Origin: an uncultured Actinomycetes bacterium
Lineage (GTDB): Bacteria; Actinomycetota; Thermoleophilia; Gaiellales; F1-60-MAGs149
NCBI GenBank assembly: GCA_903873565.1
Contig: CAIQOY010000306.1
Span: 1-16,686 of the forward strand
Length of the DNA stretch: 16,686 nt
Direction: 5' to 3'
The stretch's first letter is position 1, and every line of letters starts with the position of its first letter. This document shows, piece by piece, positions 1 to 6,658 of this stretch. The notes under the pieces are model-generated. The model was given only the letters and a program-made list of their open reading frames with translations, searched no databases and was not told where the DNA came from. A program made the translations under genes and the position numbers.

Positions 1-1
1 G

Positions 2-436
2 GGCCTGCGCGCCGAGTTCGACCGCACCAACGCCGTGATCCGCGAGGCGACCGGACGGGTGGCGGCGATCCAGCGCCCGCCGTTCGGCGACTTCGACGCG
101 CGCACGAACCGCTGGTCGCGGGCCAACGGGATGCTCCCGATCCTCTGGAACGTCGACTCGAACGACTGGCAGCTCGACGACCCGCGCACCGTCGCGGACA
201 ACGTCCTGGGCGCCGCGAACCTCGGGCCGGGCGCGATCATCCTGCTGCACGACGGCGGCGATGACCGCTCGATGACCGTCAACGCGCTGCCGGCGATCAT
301 GGACGGGCTGCGCAAGCGGGGCCTGCGCTCCGTGACGATCCCCGAGCTCCTGCGGCAGGGCCCGCCCGAGACGATCGGGCCCGGCACGTTCGCCCCGAGC
401 ACGTTCGCCGAGGGCTACACGGCCGACGCGGGCTAG
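2..436 (+). CDS. Polysaccharide deacetylase (NodB/CE4 family), C-terminal fragment
   Basis: The 5' end is cut off by the window edge; the reading frame is open from base 2 to the TAG at 434-436, giving about 144 residues. Three late NodB-domain signatures are visible in the right order: RPPFGDFD (the R-P-P-F/Y-G motif that shapes the active-site groove), ILWNVDSNDW (the W-x-V-D-x-x-D-W motif) and IILLHDGG (containing the catalytic-base His region). The first-half motifs with the metal-binding Asp and His residues lie outside the window. Family members remove N- or O-acetyl groups from peptidoglycan, chitin oligomers or exopolysaccharides, usually outside the membrane; the actual substrate cannot be told from this fragment. 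About 30 residues follow the LLHDGG region plus a short tail. The stop codon overlaps the stop of the convergent HIT gene in a shared CTAG. Confidence 0.9.
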   Translation, partial: GLRAEFDRTNAVIREATGRVAAIQRPPFGDFDARTNRWSRANGMLPILWNVDSNDWQLDDPRTVADNVLGAANLGPGAIILLHDGGDDRSMTVNALPAIMDGLRKRGLRSVTIPELLRQGPPETIGPGTFAPSTFAEGYTADAG

Positions 437-843
437 AGCGCCGCGCGCAGCCGCTCGGCGGTGCGCGCGATCGCCTCGGAGTCGCCGGGCGCGGACGGCC
501 ACGGGATCACGAGGCCGTCGTCCGGGAAGCGCGGGAGGACGTGCACGTGCAGGTGGAAGACGGTCTGCCAGCCGTCCGGCCGCGCGCACGAGAGCAGCGT
601 CACGCCGGTCGCCCCGAGCGCGGCCTCCTGGGCCCGGCCGACGCGGCCGGCCAGGGCCATGCAGGCGGCGAGCGCGTCCTCGCTCGCCGCGAGCGCGTCG
701 TCGTGGTGGTCACGGGGGATCACCAGCACGTGCCCCTCGACCGCGGGGAAGATGTCCATGAAGGCGAGCGCGCGCCCGTCGTCGGCCACGGCGGTGGAGG
801 GGATCGCCCCGGCGGCGATCCCGCAGAACAGGCAGTCGGCCAT
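433..843 (-). CDS. HIT-family (histidine triad) nucleotide-binding protein
   Basis: A 136-residue protein starting ATG at 843. It has the histidine-triad signature HLHVHVL (His97, His99, His101), followed by PR as in most HIT hydrolases; the middle His is the expected nucleophile that forms a nucleotidyl intermediate. An N-terminal CLFC (Cys4, Cys7) resembles the zinc-binding pair found in many bacterial HIT proteins. Length fits the family (110-150 residues). The stretch before the triad reads CARPDGWQ instead of the common N-x-x-x-x-AGQ, so the Asn often seen near the nucleotide site is absent. HIT proteins hydrolyse or transfer nucleoside phosphates such as adenosine phosphoramidates or dinucleoside polyphosphates; the substrate here is unknown. 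A TAGGAT box lies exactly six bases before the ATG, so the mRNA is probably leaderless. The gene is divergent from the exonuclease gene, with 45 bp between starts. Confidence 0.93.
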   Translation of the reverse strand: MADCLFCGIAAGAIPSTAVADDGRALAFMDIFPAVEGHVLVIPRDHHDDALAASEDALAACMALAGRVGRAQEAALGATGVTLLSCARPDGWQTVFHLHVHVLPRFPDDGLVIPWPSAPGDSEAIARTAERLRAAL

Positions 844-849
844 GGCGCG

Positions 850-855
850 ATCCTA
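850..855 (-). promoter_or_regulatory. Candidate -10 box of the HIT gene (leaderless)
   Basis: Reading the minus strand, TAGGAT (TAnnnT) is followed by six bases and then the ATG at 843. With the usual 6-7 base distance from -10 box to transcription start, the mRNA would begin at or next to the A of ATG. No convincing -35 element is visible upstream. Confidence 0.55.
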
Positions 856-875
856 CAGGCGTCCGCGCCGGGCGA

Positions 876-881
876 TATACC
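876..881 (+). promoter_or_regulatory. Candidate weak -10 box of the exonuclease gene
   Basis: TATACC, seven bases before the GTG at 889. It lacks the final T of the TAnnnT consensus, so it is weaker than the other boxes in the window, but spacing matches the leaderless pattern and supports the GTG 889 start. It lies only about 20 bases from the oppositely oriented HIT -10 box. Confidence 0.35.
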
Positions 882-888
882 TCAGGCG

Positions 889-2199
889 GTGGCCGCCTTC
901 TCCGATCCGCGCTGGTTCGACCGCGACGGGGCCGTCGAGCGGGCCGAGGCCGCCTGCCGCGCCGTGCCGCAGGCCGACGGCTCGCTGATCCGCCACGCCC
1001 AGACCCAGTCGGGCGGGGAGCTCGACGTCGTCACGCTGCGGGTCGCCGAGGGCCCCCTGCGCGGGCGCCACGCGGGCCTCCTGATCTGGCCGCCGCGCCG
1101 ACCCGGCGACCTCGAGCGCACGCTCGGGCCGCTGGCCGGGGTCGAGGACCTCGAGGAGCTGGCCGAGCGCCTGGCCACCACGACGGTGCGCTGCCGGCTC
1201 GAGACGAGCCCGTTCGGCGACCTCGAGGTGCGCAAGATCCTCGAGGTGGCACCGGAGCTGCCGGTGCCCGAGCCGGCCGGCCCCGTCCCGCCCGAGGTGC
1301 CCGCCGGGCTCCTGCCCGCCGTGCCGGCCGAGCCGCCGGGCGCGCGCGTGCAGGTGATCCGCGACGCCGCGCAGGTGCGGGAGGCCGCCGAGCTCCTGGC
1401 CGGGATGCCCGTGCTGGCCGTCGACATCGAGACGGCCTGCACGCGCCTGCCGCCCGACCGGCGCGAGGAGCGCGACGCCTTCGAGCCCTGGAACGGGACC
1501 GTGCGCCTCGTGCAGGTCGCGGCGCCCGCGCCCGACGGCGGGCTGGCGGCGATCGTGATCGACTGCTGGGAGGCCGACCCGCTGCCGGTGCTGCGCCTGC
1601 TCGGCGATCCCGGGCGCGAGGTGATCGCCCACAACGCCAAGTTCGAGCAGAGCTGGATCGCCTACCGCTGGGGGATCGAGTTCGGGGCCGTCGTCGACAC
1701 GATGGCCTGGTGGTCGGTGATCGCCGGGCATCTGCAGGCGGCGGGGGTCGAGCACGGGGTGGAGGACGCGCGTCTCGTCACCCTCGTCGAGCGCTTCATC
1801 GGCCTCGAGCTCGACAAGAGCTACCAGACCTCGGACTGGTCGCTCGAGGAGCTCTCGGCGGGCCAGCTCGAGTACGCCGGGCTCGACGCCGCGGTGCTGG
1901 TGCCGCTGGCCGACGTCCTCGCGGAGCTCGGCGGGGCGCTCGGCTGCGCGGAGCAGGCGCGCATCGCGTCCCTGGCCGGCGCGCGGCGCGCGGCCGCCTC
2001 GATCCGCTTCGGCGCCGACCGCAACCCCGACGAGCTCGACGAGGCCCGCGCGATGATCGCCCACGCGGCCTCGGCGGCGGACCTCGAGACCGCCGGCGGC
2101 CTGATGCGGCGGATGGCGCTGCGGGCGGCGTCGCGGGAGACGCTGGCCGACGACTACCGGGCGCGCCGTCAGGCGCTCGGGTCGCCGTCCGCGTCGTAG
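889..2199 (+). CDS. DEDDy-type 3'-5' exonuclease (RNase D / Pol I proofreading-domain-like)
   Basis: A 436-residue protein. The exonuclease core is clear: motif I LAVDIET (Asp179, Glu181), motif II AHNAKFEQ (Asn249, Phe252, Glu253) and motif III YAGLD (Tyr329, Asp333), the Y-x-x-x-D spacing that defines the DEDDy class. DKSYQTSDW (309-317) is the conserved segment before motif III. Glu253 stands where many members have Asp. Residues 1 to about 145 form a domain I do not recognise, joined to the core by a Pro/Ala/Val-rich linker (about 140-165). About 100 mostly helical residues follow motif III. There is no polymerase domain, so it is a stand-alone nuclease on DNA or RNA. The frame stays open far upstream, over the HIT gene, but GTG 889 is chosen because it clears that gene and follows a TATACC box. 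The 3' end overlaps the next minus-strand gene by 31 bp. Confidence 0.85.
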   Translation: MAAFSDPRWFDRDGAVERAEAACRAVPQADGSLIRHAQTQSGGELDVVTLRVAEGPLRGRHAGLLIWPPRRPGDLERTLGPLAGVEDLEELAERLATTTVRCRLETSPFGDLEVRKILEVAPELPVPEPAGPVPPEVPAGLLPAVPAEPPGARVQVIRDAAQVREAAELLAGMPVLAVDIETACTRLPPDRREERDAFEPWNGTVRLVQVAAPAPDGGLAAIVIDCWEADPLPVLRLLGDPGREVIAHNAKFEQSWIAYRWGIEFGAVVDTMAWWSVIAGHLQAAGVEHGVEDARLVTLVERFIGLELDKSYQTSDWSLEELSAGQLEYAGLDAAVLVPLADVLAELGGALGCAEQARIASLAGARRAAASIRFGADRNPDELDEARAMIAHAASAADLETAGGLMRRMALRAASRETLADDYRARRQALGSPSAS

Positions 2200-2558
2200 G
2201 CGTCCCAGCCGCCGTCGGCGAGCCGGTCGGCGCGGCGGTCCCAGGCGCCCGTGAAGAGCGCCCACGAGGCCAGGCCGAGGGCCGCGCCGACGACGAGCAC
2301 CGCGGGCCGGGCGCGGCGGGGCGCGACCAGGGCGGCGGCCGCCAGCCCGAGCCCCGCGTGGACCGCGTAGAGGGCGTGCTGCGGCGCCGCCAGACGCGCG
2401 TCGCGGGCCGGCGCCGTGAGCGGCCACCACAGCCACGGCAGGCGCCCGTTGAGGTCGTCGTGGAGCGCGTTGACGGGGTCGTCGAGGCCCGCCAGGGGGC
2501 CGGTCGCGCGGTCCGCGCCGCTGCGGGGGTCGGGTGCGTCGTCGTGCACGGCTCCCAT
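2169..2558 (-). CDS. Small predicted membrane protein, unknown function
   Basis: A 129-residue protein starting ATG at 2558. I do not recognise a family. The first 60 residues are polar with a Trp-rich patch (LPWLWWPL, about 40-47). Two hydrophobic stretches follow, at about 61-80 and 84-104, separated by a basic loop (RRAR), then an acidic C-terminus (about 106-129, many Asp). This suggests two transmembrane helices in a hairpin with both ends on the same side. Codon third positions are almost all G or C in this frame, which supports real coding. The 3' end overlaps the exonuclease gene by 31 bp. The start codon lies three bases from the rplM -10 box on the other strand, so the rplM promoter upstream region lies inside this gene. 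The frame extends further upstream, antisense to rplM, but that part is not needed. No TAnnnT box is properly spaced before the ATG. Confidence 0.65.
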   Translation of the reverse strand: MGAVHDDAPDPRSGADRATGPLAGLDDPVNALHDDLNGRLPWLWWPLTAPARDARLAAPQHALYAVHAGLGLAAAALVAPRRARPAVLVVGAALGLASWALFTGAWDRRADRLADGGWDAYDADGDPSA

Positions 2559-2566
2559 GCTACGGT
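2558..2566 (+). promoter_or_regulatory. Extended -10 promoter of rplM
   Basis: TGC followed by TACGGT, an extended -10 (TGn-TAnnnT). Transcription would start near 2572-2575, giving a leader of about 30 bases before the ATG at 2604. No good -35 is visible; that region lies inside the oppositely oriented small membrane-protein gene. Almost the same sequence (TGCTACGCT) precedes rpsT. Confidence 0.5.
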
Positions 2567-2574
2567 TCCGCGCC

Positions 2575-2595
2575 GGTGCGGTCACCCACCGCGCC
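2575..2595 (+). promoter_or_regulatory. Hairpin in the rplM 5' leader
   Basis: GGTGCGGT (2575-2582) can pair with ACCGCGCC (2588-2595) over eight base pairs, with one T-G wobble and a five-base loop CACCC. It starts about where transcription is expected to start and ends eight bases before the ATG, so it fills nearly the whole leader. No Shine-Dalgarno sequence is visible in the leader. It may be a control site, for example for L13 autoregulation, or a chance fold in GC-rich DNA. Confidence 0.4.
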
Positions 2596-2603
2596 CCGAT
2601 CCC

Positions 2604-3035
2604 ATGCCGCAGAAGACCCTCAGCGCCAAGCCCGCCGACGTCCAGCACGACTGGGTGATCGTCGACGCCGACGGCGAGATCCTCGGCCGTCTCGCGACCC
2701 GCATTGCGGACGCCCTGCGCGGCAAGGGCAAGACCAACTACACCCCGCACGTGGACACCGGCGACTTCGTCGTGGTCGTCAACTGCGACCGCATCCGCGT
2801 GACCGGGCAGAAGCTCGACCAGAAGATCTACTACCGGCACTCCGGCTACCCGGGCGGCCTGCGCGAGCGCACGCTCGCCGAGCAGCTCGAGCGCGACTCG
2901 ACCGAGGTCGTGCGCCACGCCGTCAAGGGCATGCTGCCCAAGAGCAAGCTCGGCGCCGCACAGCTGCGCAAGCTGAAGCTCTACGCGGGCGCCGACCATC
3001 CGCACGAGGCCCAGCAGCCGAGGCCGCTGGCGTAG
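2604..3035 (+). CDS. rplM: 50S ribosomal protein L13
   Basis: A 143-residue protein, the normal L13 length. The family core is plain: DADGEILGRLATRIA, then LRGKGK, then NYTPHVDTGDFVVVVN, followed by KIYYRHSGYPGGL and a basic VKGMLPKSKLG segment that contacts 23S rRNA. L13 is an early assembly protein of the large subunit. The ATG at 2604 is chosen because it gives the usual short N-terminal extension before the conserved DWVIVDADG; no closer alternative start exists in frame. It is the first gene of a same-strand run with rpsI (14-base gap), glmM, glmS and acpS, a recognised actinobacterial order. Upstream there is an extended -10 box and a hairpin leader, but no visible Shine-Dalgarno. Confidence 0.98.
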   Translation: MPQKTLSAKPADVQHDWVIVDADGEILGRLATRIADALRGKGKTNYTPHVDTGDFVVVVNCDRIRVTGQKLDQKIYYRHSGYPGGLRERTLAEQLERDSTEVVRHAVKGMLPKSKLGAAQLRKLKLYAGADHPHEAQQPRPLA

Positions 3036-3049
3036 GGGGACGACGAGAC

Positions 3050-3445
3050 GTGAGCGATCAGGCCATCTACCGCGCGACCGGCAAGCGCAAGACGTCCGTG
3101 GCCCGCGTGATCCTGCGGCCGGGCACCGGCCAGGTCACCTGCAACGGCCGCCCCGTCGAGCAGTACTTCGACCGCGCGCCGCTGCGCACGATGGCGCTCA
3201 GCCCCCTCGAGGCCGTCGGCCTCGCCGATCGCTTCGACGTCTCGATCCGCCTGCACGGCGGCGGGATCAGCGGCCAGGCCGGGGCCTCGCGCCACGGCAT
3301 CGCCCGCGCCCTCGTCGAGGCCGACCCGAACCTGCGCGGCGAGCTGAAGCGCGCCGGCTACCTGGCGCGCGACGCGCGCGCGGTGGAGCGCAAGAAGGCG
3401 GGCCTCAAGAAGGCCCGCAAGCGCCCGCAGTTCTCGAAGCGCTAG
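3050..3445 (+). CDS. rpsI: 30S ribosomal protein S9
   Basis: A 131-residue protein with GTG start at 3050. Family marks: YRATGKRKTSVARV at the N-terminus, GGGISGQAGASRHGIARAL in the middle, and the basic C-terminal tail KKARKRPQFSKR. In the ribosome this tail reaches the P-site tRNA anticodon stem, and its final Arg is conserved here. Length is typical. The gene follows rplM by 14 bases, the near-universal L13-S9 pairing. A purine-rich AGGGGGA (3034-3040), overlapping the rplM stop, lies nine bases before the GTG and serves as the ribosome-binding site. The stop is TAG within a CTAG. Confidence 0.98.
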   Translation: MSDQAIYRATGKRKTSVARVILRPGTGQVTCNGRPVEQYFDRAPLRTMALSPLEAVGLADRFDVSIRLHGGGISGQAGASRHGIARALVEADPNLRGELKRAGYLARDARAVERKKAGLKKARKRPQFSKR

Positions 3446-3456
3446 GGCGACGCGCG

Positions 3457-4788
3457 GTGGCCCGCGCCTGGTTCGGCACGGACGGCATCCGGGGGACGGC
3501 GAACGAGCGCCTGTCCGCCGATCTCGCGCTGCGCGTGGGACGCGCGGCGACCCTCCGCATCGGCGGCGCCCCGACGATCCTGATCGGCCGCGACACGCGC
3601 CGGTCCGGGCCGATGCTCGAGGACGCGCTGGCCGCGGGCGTGGCCTCCGCGGGCGGGCGCGCCGTGCGCCTCGGCGTCCTGCCGACCCCGGCGGTGGCGT
3701 GGGCGGTGCGCGAGCGCGGGGCGGACGCGGGGATCGTGGTCTCGGCCTCCCACAACCCCTTCCCCGACAACGGCATCAAGCTGTTCGGCCCGGACGGGCA
3801 CAAGCTGCTCGACGCCGACGAGGAGGCGATCGAGGCGCTGCTCGACCACGCCGGTCCGGGCCCGACCGGCGCGGACGTCGGCTGGAGCGAGGCGGCGCCC
3901 GGCGCCGCGGCCGACTACGCCGCCTGGGTCGCCGCGCAGGCCGGGACGGACCTCGCCGGGATGCGGATCGTCGTCGACTGCGCCCACGGCGCCGCCGTGA
4001 GCGTCGCGCCCGCGCTGTTCGCGGCCCTCGACGCGGACGCCGAGCTGATCGCCTGCGCGCCGGACGGCGTCAACATCAACGTCGGCTGCGGCTCGACGCA
4101 CCTCGACCACGTCGCCGCGGCGGTGCGCGCGAGCGGAGCCGACCTCGGGATCGCCTTCGACGGCGACGCGGACCGCGTGCTCCTCTGCACGGCGGCGGGC
4201 GACCACGTCGACGGCGACCACATCCTCGCGATCCTCGCCCGCGACCTGCTCGGGCGGGGCGCCCTGCCCGGCAACCGCGTGGTGGTGACCAGCATGGCCA
4301 ACCTCGGCGCGCACCGCGCCCTCGCCGCCCTCGGCTGCACGGTCGAGGTGACGGACGTGGGGGACCGCTACGTGCTGGAGGCGATGCTCCGCGACGGCAC
4401 CGTCCTCGGCGGCGAGCAGAGCGGCCACGTGATCGCCCTCGACCACCAGACCACGGGCGACGGGCCGCTGACGGCGGTGCTGCTCCTGGCCGCGCTGGCC
4501 CGCTCCGGGCAGACGCTCGCCGAGGCCGCCGCGCTGGTCGAGAAGTACCCCCAGCGGCTGATCAGCGTGCGCGCCGACCGCGACGGCCTCGCGGCCTGCG
4601 CTGCCGTCCACGCGGCCGTCGCCGCGGCCGAGCGGGAGCTGGGCGACGAGGGCCGGATCGTGCTGCGCGCGTCGGGCACGGAGGCGCTCGTGCGCGTCAT
4701 GGTCGAGGCCCGCGACGAGGCGGCCTGCGAGCGGATCGCCGTCGATCTGGCCGCGCTCGTGGAGCGCGAGCTCCCCGTCACCGGCTGA
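3457..4788 (+). CDS. glmM: Phosphoglucosamine mutase
   Basis: A 443-residue protein, typical for GlmM. It interconverts glucosamine-6-phosphate and glucosamine-1-phosphate in the cytosol, the step after GlmS towards UDP-GlcNAc for peptidoglycan. All four active-site loops are present: the catalytic phosphoserine loop SASHNP with Ser98, the Mg-binding DGDADR (Asp235, Asp237, Asp239), the sugar-recognition loop GGEQSGH (Glu320, Ser322), and the phosphate-binding loop RASGTEALVR (Arg404, Ser406). The N-terminal FGTDGIRGTAN and the EQSGH loop separate GlmM from phosphomannomutases. The start is GTG at 3457, eleven bases after rpsI, with no strong ribosome-binding site of its own, so translation may depend on rpsI. 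glmS follows 31 bases downstream, supporting the assignment. Confidence 0.96.
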   Translation: MARAWFGTDGIRGTANERLSADLALRVGRAATLRIGGAPTILIGRDTRRSGPMLEDALAAGVASAGGRAVRLGVLPTPAVAWAVRERGADAGIVVSASHNPFPDNGIKLFGPDGHKLLDADEEAIEALLDHAGPGPTGADVGWSEAAPGAAADYAAWVAAQAGTDLAGMRIVVDCAHGAAVSVAPALFAALDADAELIACAPDGVNINVGCGSTHLDHVAAAVRASGADLGIAFDGDADRVLLCTAAGDHVDGDHILAILARDLLGRGALPGNRVVVTSMANLGAHRALAALGCTVEVTDVGDRYVLEAMLRDGTVLGGEQSGHVIALDHQTTGDGPLTAVLLLAALARSGQTLAEAAALVEKYPQRLISVRADRDGLAACAAVHAAVAAAERELGDEGRIVLRASGTEALVRVMVEARDEAACERIAVDLAALVERELPVTG

Positions 4789-4812
4789 CCCGCGCGCCCC
4801 GGCCGGTAGGAT
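4785..4812 (+). promoter_or_regulatory. Candidate promoter of glmS (leaderless)
   Basis: CTGACC (4785-4790, four of six matches to TTGACA, overlapping the glmM stop codon) is followed by a 16-base spacer and TAGGAT (4807-4812). The GTG start at 4820 lies seven bases after the -10 box. This suggests glmS and acpS can be transcribed independently of the upstream ribosomal-protein genes, from a leaderless mRNA. Confidence 0.5.
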
Positions 4813-4819
4813 GCCCCGC

Positions 4820-6658
4820 GTGTGCGGGATCATCGGGTACGTCGGGGCACGGCCCTGCAAGGAGCTCGTGCTGACCGGCCTCGAGCACCTCGAGTACCGC
4901 GGCTACGACTCCGCGGGGCTGGTGCTCGCCGACGCGGCCGGGCTCGAGCGCGCCCGCGCGGTCGGCCCCGTGGCGGCCCTGCGCGAGGCCGCGGCCGGGC
5001 TGCAGGGCACCGCGACGGTGGGGATGGGCCACACGCGCTGGGCCACCCACGGCGGGGTGGAGGAGCGCAACGCCCACCCCTTCCTCAGCGAGGACGGCCG
5101 CTTCGCGGTCCTGATGAACGGGATCTTCGAGAACTACGTCGAGCTGCGGGCCGAGGTCGCCGAGCACGGCCACGAGCTCAGCTCCGACACGGACACCGAG
5201 GCGCTCGTGCACCTGCTCGAGGAGGCCTACGACGGGGACCTCGCGCAGACCGTGCGCCGCCTCTATCCCCGCCTCGAGGGGCACTTCGCCTTCCTCGCCA
5301 TCTGCCTGGACGAGCCGGACCGGATCGTGGGCGCGCGCCTGGCCTGGCCGCCGCTCGTCGTCGGGCGCGGGGAGGGGGAGACCTTCCTCGCCTCGTTCAC
5401 GCCGGCCTTCCTCGAGGAGACGCGCTCGATCCAGGTCGTCGACGAGGGCGAGGTCGTGATCGCCACGGCCGCCGGCGTCGAGTTCCGGGCGGTCGACGAC
5501 TGGTCCGTGCGCGAGCACCCGGTCGAGCAGGCCGACGAGTCGCTCGAGGTCGCCGCCAAGGGCGGCTACGAGACCTTCATGCTGAAGGAGATCCACGAGC
5601 AGCCCACCGCCGTCGCCGACACCATCGCGGAGCGCTTCCACCACGGCGAGCTGCACCTCGACGGGATCGGCCTCACGGACGACGAGCTGCGCGAGATCAA
5701 CCGGGTGCTGGTGGTCGGCTGCGGAACGGCCCTGCACGCCGGGCTCGCGGGCCGCTACCTGATCGAGGAGTGGGCCGGGGTGGCCACCGAGGCCGACGTC
5801 GCCTCCGAGTGGCGCTACCGCAACGGCGTCTTCGACCCGCGCACCCTGGTGCTCGCGATCTCCCAGTCGGGCGAGACCGCCGACACGCTCGCCGCGATGC
5901 AGATCGCCAAGGAGCGGGGCGCCCGGGTCGTGGCGATCACCAACATCATGGGCTCGGCGATCGCCCGTGCGGCGGACGGCGTCCTCTACACGCGCGCCGG
6001 CCTGGAGATCGGCGTGGCCGCGACGAAGACGTTCACGTCGCAGGTGACGCTGATGACCCTGCTGGCGCTGCACCTCGGCGCCGTGCGCGGCACCCTGTCG
6101 CCCGACGAGGTGGCGTCGATCGGCGAGGAGCTGAGCGCCCTGCCCGAACTGATCCAGCGCGAGCTCGACGACGAGGCGATGGACCGCCAGCTCGACCTGC
6201 TCGCGGACCGCTTCGCGCACGACCGCTTCTTCCTCTACCTCGGCCGCCACCTCGGGCTGCCGATCTGCCAGGAGGGCGCGCTCAAGCTCAAGGAGATCTC
6301 CTACATCCCGACGGACGCCTATGCGGCCGGCGAGATGAAGCACGGGCCGATCGCGCTGCTCGGCGAGGACACCCCGGTGGTGGCCGTGGCCACCGACAGC
6401 CACGTGTTCGAGAAGATGGCCTCGAACCTCGAGGAGGTGCGCGCCCGCGGCGCCCACGTGATCGCGGTGGCCACCGAGGGCAACACCCAGATCGAGCGCC
6501 ACGCCGAGCACGTGATCCGGATCCCGGCCACGCGCCCGGAGCTGCAGCCGATCCTCGCCGTCGTGCCGCTGCAGATCCTCGCCTACAAGATCGCGGGGCG
6601 GCTCGGGCTCGACGTCGACCGCCCGCGCAACCTGGCCAAGACGGTCACGGTCGAGTGA
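4820..6658 (+). CDS. glmS: Glutamine--fructose-6-phosphate aminotransferase (isomerizing)
   Basis: A 612-residue enzyme making glucosamine-6-phosphate from fructose-6-phosphate and glutamine, the entry to UDP-GlcNAc. It has an N-terminal Ntn-type glutaminase domain (about 2-220) and two SIS sugar-isomerase domains (about 290-612). GTG 4820 is the correct start because it puts Cys at position 2, where removal of Met exposes the nucleophile; the in-frame ATG at 4811 would bury it. Visible motifs: YRGYDSAG, GHTRWATHGG (Arg73), the oxyanion-hole NG (Asn100-Gly101), DTDTE, GCGTALHAG (about 300), SQSGET (about 348), and the C-terminal PRNLAKTVTVE with its catalytic Lys. Two local oddities are MNGIFENY where HNGIIENY is usual, and NAHPF for NAHPH. 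The stop overlaps the acpS start. The 31-base gap upstream leaves no room for a glmS ribozyme. Confidence 0.97.
   Translation: MCGIIGYVGARPCKELVLTGLEHLEYRGYDSAGLVLADAAGLERARAVGPVAALREAAAGLQGTATVGMGHTRWATHGGVEERNAHPFLSEDGRFAVLMNGIFENYVELRAEVAEHGHELSSDTDTEALVHLLEEAYDGDLAQTVRRLYPRLEGHFAFLAICLDEPDRIVGARLAWPPLVVGRGEGETFLASFTPAFLEETRSIQVVDEGEVVIATAAGVEFRAVDDWSVREHPVEQADESLEVAAKGGYETFMLKEIHEQPTAVADTIAERFHHGELHLDGIGLTDDELREINRVLVVGCGTALHAGLAGRYLIEEWAGVATEADVASEWRYRNGVFDPRTLVLAISQSGETADTLAAMQIAKERGARVVAITNIMGSAIARAADGVLYTRAGLEIGVAATKTFTSQVTLMTLLALHLGAVRGTLSPDEVASIGEELSALPELIQRELDDEAMDRQLDLLADRFAHDRFFLYLGRHLGLPICQEGALKLKEISYIPTDAYAAGEMKHGPIALLGEDTPVVAVATDSHVFEKMASNLEEVRARGAHVIAVATEGNTQIERHAEHVIRIPATRPELQPILAVVPLQILAYKIAGRLGLDVDRPRNLAKTVTVE

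Noticed and set aside
541..888. Upstream extension of the exonuclease frame
   Set aside because: It lies antisense to the HIT gene and has no exonuclease-related sequence; GTG 889 is the first plausible start.
853..2436. Long open frame on the minus strand opposite the exonuclease gene
   Set aside because: It is a GC-rich antisense shadow: its translation is Arg/Gly/Pro-rich with no motifs, while the plus strand encodes a clear DEDDy nuclease.
4789..4819. glmS ribozyme upstream of glmS
   Set aside because: The gap is only 31 bases, and the glmS ribozyme is a much longer element found mainly in Firmicutes.
4778..6511. 577-codon open frame antisense to glmS
   Set aside because: Low-complexity His/Arg/Val-rich translation; the opposite strand has every GlmS motif.
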